NCBI GenBank assembly: GCA_964575715.1
Contig: CAZNSG010000169.1
Coordinates: 1-21,842, forward strand
DNA length: 21,842 bases
Source of the DNA: PNAI01 sp964575715
GTDB taxonomy: Bacteria; Pseudomonadota; Alphaproteobacteria; Rhizobiales; Xanthobacteraceae
Direction of reading: 5' to 3'
Below the pieces are notes generated by a model that saw only the letters and a list, made by a program, of their open reading frames with translations, made no database searches and was not told the DNA's origin. Shown here piece after piece: positions 19,763 to 21,842 of the stretch (its first letter is position 1; every line of letters starts with the position of its first letter). A program made the position numbers and the translations under genes.

Positions 19763-21842
19763 TCACTGCACCGAAGGAATGAACTTCAGCACCGGAAACC
19801 ACTTGGCGATCAGTGTCGGCGGCCAGGGCACCGACATGAATTTATCGAAAGCGATGTAGATCGCCAGCACCAGCGCGGCGGCATAGACAATGACCAGCGA
19901 CCAGCGCTCTTTGCCCTCCAGCCGCATGAAGACGACGACGAAGACGGCAACCGTCGGGATCAATCCGATCACCGCCATGGTCGCCATGAATGCCAGCAAA
20001 TAACCAAAGAATATCCCGGCGCGCCGCACGACGGTGCGCACCGGCAAATGGCCGGTGTCGGAGGTGAGATCCATGTGGATCTTCTCGCTGACTTCGTGCT
20101 GGGCCTTGTCGATCAAGCTTTCGACACCGACCGCCGATGGCCTGCGGCACATCTCGTTGAACAGGCTCAACGCCAGGACGGTGAGCGCAATCGTGCCCAC
20201 CACCAGCGGCACCAGTTTGGCGCTGAAGTGCCACGGCAGGGCCGCGATCACCAAGGCGCCGATCGCGGCGATGTAGAACAGCGTGAACAATTGCGAGACG
20301 TGGAACCTCGGCGCCTGGAAATTCGTGACCATACGCCTGGCGCCGGTCAGGAAGGCGAGCAACTGACCAAGCATGCGCTCGGAAAATTTCACGGCGTCGG
20401 GGCGCAGGCGGTCGCGGCCCTGAAAGCGGATTTCCTGCATGAACGGCCGCACTAGACCGATAATCGCCATGGTCAAGAGAACGGCCACCACCGGCCGCCA
20501 CAGCCAAGAGAAGCCGTAGCGCTCGATCGAGATGAACATGTAGCGCTCGATGCTGTCACCCAGCACCAGCCCGAGCACAAGCGGCGGCCGCGGCCATTTG
20601 AACTGTTTCATCACCCAGCCGAGAACGCCGAACAACAACAGCGCAAACAGGTCGCCCCAATTGCGCGACGCCTCGAATGCACCGATATAGACGACGCCCA
20701 GCACGGCCGGAAGGATGAGCGTGTAGCGCAGGGTCGCAAGTCTGGCGAATTGCGGACTAAACGCGTAGCACAGACCGGCGCCCAGGATGTTGGCGAGCGC
20801 CACCGACCAGACCATGGCGTAGGTAATGTCAAGATTCTTGTGCAGCATGTCCGGGCCGGGAACCAGCCCGTGAATCAAAAACGCGCCAAGCAGGATCGCC
20901 ATGGTGGCGCTGCCGGGAACGCCAAAGGCGACGGTCGGCACCAGCGCGCCGCCCTCCTTCGCATTGTTGGAGCTTTCCGACGCGATGACGCCGCGCACAT
21001 CGCCGCGGCCGAAGGTCTGGCTTGCGCCCTTCTCGGTCTTGAGCGCGTGGCCATAGGCGAGCCAGTCCACCACCGAGGCGCTGATGCCGGGGATCGAGCC
21101 GATGCCGCCGCCAATCCACGAGCAGCGCATGATCAGCCACCAATTCTCAAAGCAGTCCTTCACGCCTTGCCATTGGCCCTTATAGATGTCGGCCTTTTCA
21201 AATTTCTTCGCGATCGCAACGCGCGCGATCAAGAGGTCGCACAATTCCGGCAGCGCAAACAGGCCGAGCAGAACCGGCGTGATCGGGAGGCCGTCCCAGA
21301 GATAAAGGCTTTCGAAGGTCCAGCGCAGCGTTCCGGTCTGCGGGTCGGATCCGATCATGGCGATCATGATGCCGAGGCAGCCGGCGGCCAAGCCGCGCAG
21401 CGGCGCGCTGCCGGACAGCACCGCCACCATCGATATGCCAAGCACAGAAAATGCCAGCAGCTCCGGCGAGCCGAGATAAAGCATCACCGGGCGCAGGATG
21501 GGAATCGAGATCGCGAGCAGCATCGCGCCGAAAATCCCTCCCATGAGCGACGACATGTAGGCGGCGCTCAATGCGCGCCCGGCCTCGCCGCGCTTGGCCA
21601 TCGGATAGCCATCGAGCACGGTTGCGGCGGAGGCCGCGCCGCCCGGCACGCCGAACAGAATCGCAGGGATCGGATCGCCGGTCGACGTCGTCGCGCCGAG
21701 ACCGAGGAGGAGCGCGAACGCGGAATAGGGGTCCATGGCGAAGGTGAAGGGCAGCAGCATCGCCGTGCCGGTCAAGCCGCCGATGCCGGGAATGATCCCA
21801 AGGATCAGGCCCATCATGCAGCCGAGCGCCAGAAACATCAGG
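19763..21842 (-). CDS. Tripartite tricarboxylate transporter permease, TctA-TctB fusion (5' end outside window)
   Basis: At least 692 residues of an inner-membrane permease are present. The first ~470 visible residues are TctA, the large 12-TM subunit, with duplicated GxPG motifs: GIIPGIGG and FGVPGGA in the first half, GSIPGISAS and FGVPGSATMA in the second. From about residue 515 a TctB-like small subunit follows (FHVSQLFTLFYIAAIGALVI, then three more helices after a soluble loop). Fusion of the two subunits fixes their ratio and is seen in some TTT systems. It uses the ion gradient to import carboxylates delivered by a TctC protein. The frame continues past the Met at 21838 to the window edge, and homologues have roughly 20-30 further N-terminal residues, so the start lies outside. 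Three TctC-type proteins in the window are candidate partners. Confidence 0.93.
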   Translation of the reverse strand, partial: LMFLALGCMMGLILGIIPGIGGLTGTAMLLPFTFAMDPYSAFALLLGLGATTSTGDPIPAILFGVPGGAASAATVLDGYPMAKRGEAGRALSAAYMSSLMGGIFGAMLLAISIPILRPVMLYLGSPELLAFSVLGISMVAVLSGSAPLRGLAAGCLGIMIAMIGSDPQTGTLRWTFESLYLWDGLPITPVLLGLFALPELCDLLIARVAIAKKFEKADIYKGQWQGVKDCFENWWLIMRCSWIGGGIGSIPGISASVVDWLAYGHALKTEKGASQTFGRGDVRGVIASESSNNAKEGGALVPTVAFGVPGSATMAILLGAFLIHGLVPGPDMLHKNLDITYAMVWSVALANILGAGLCYAFSPQFARLATLRYTLILPAVLGVVYIGAFEASRNWGDLFALLLFGVLGWVMKQFKWPRPPLVLGLVLGDSIERYMFISIERYGFSWLWRPVVAVLLTMAIIGLVRPFMQEIRFQGRDRLRPDAVKFSERMLGQLLAFLTGARRMVTNFQAPRFHVSQLFTLFYIAAIGALVIAALPWHFSAKLVPLVVGTIALTVLALSLFNEMCRRPSAVGVESLIDKAQHEVSEKIHMDLTSDTGHLPVRTVVRRAGIFFGYLLAFMATMAVIGLIPTVAVFVVVFMRLEGKERWSLVIVYAAALVLAIYIAFDKFMSVPWPPTLIAKWFPVLKFIPSVQ

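Overview
The window looks like chromosome from a GC-rich alphaproteobacterium of the Hyphomicrobiales, probably close to Bradyrhizobiaceae/Xanthobacteraceae. This is inferred from an ALA-synthase (C4-pathway) hemA, the block murA / DUF2948 / hisD / UPF0262 / infA / maf / yacG, a DUF3551 secreted protein, several Bug/TctC-type solute-binding proteins, and intergenic palindromes of the kind common in that order. No 16S rRNA or other taxonomic marker is present, so the placement is an inference.

Layout. Bases 1-740 are a visibly AT-rich scrap: the last 26 codons of an IS630-type transposase, then an unidentified multi-pass membrane ORF whose reading frame is open upstream of its first ATG. hemA (minus, 821-2047) follows, with a perfect FNR/FixK-type box upstream. 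A plus-strand catabolic cluster lies at 2362-6459: cysteine hydrolase, tripartite-tricarboxylate-type binding protein, phthalate-type Rieske oxygenase alpha subunit, and BenD-like cis-diol dehydrogenase. Together they suggest capture of a carboxylated aromatic, possibly amide-masked, then ring dihydroxylation and rearomatisation. No electron-transfer reductase is in the window. Bases 6460-7194 hold no gene but contain a 232-bp MITE-like palindromic element.

Next come two small secreted proteins, one with three copies of an EDPEN..DRY..LE motif and one of the DUF3551 type, then tRNA-Thr(GGT), a small basic protein and murA. Between murA and DUF2948 lies a repeat-rich insert with two convergent beta-carbonic-anhydrase-type genes, one cytoplasmic and one Tat-exported. 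The core block then runs DUF2948-hisD-UPF0262-infA-maf-yacG.

The right end holds two more TctC-type binding proteins, tRNA-Phe(GAA) with a repeat-filled leader, a small acidic hypothetical protein, and a convergent TctA-TctB fusion permease that runs off the right edge. With three binding proteins and one permease, the TTT uptake system is a theme of the window.

The most useful leads are the four-gene catabolic cluster, the FNR box at hemA, the tRNA-Phe leader carrying two palindromes, the triple-repeat secreted protein, the Tat-exported carbonic-anhydrase-like protein, the G-quadruplex-like run over the murA ribosome-binding site, and a family of 26-nt hairpins with a compensatory stem change. 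I saw no CRISPR array, phage module or defence system.
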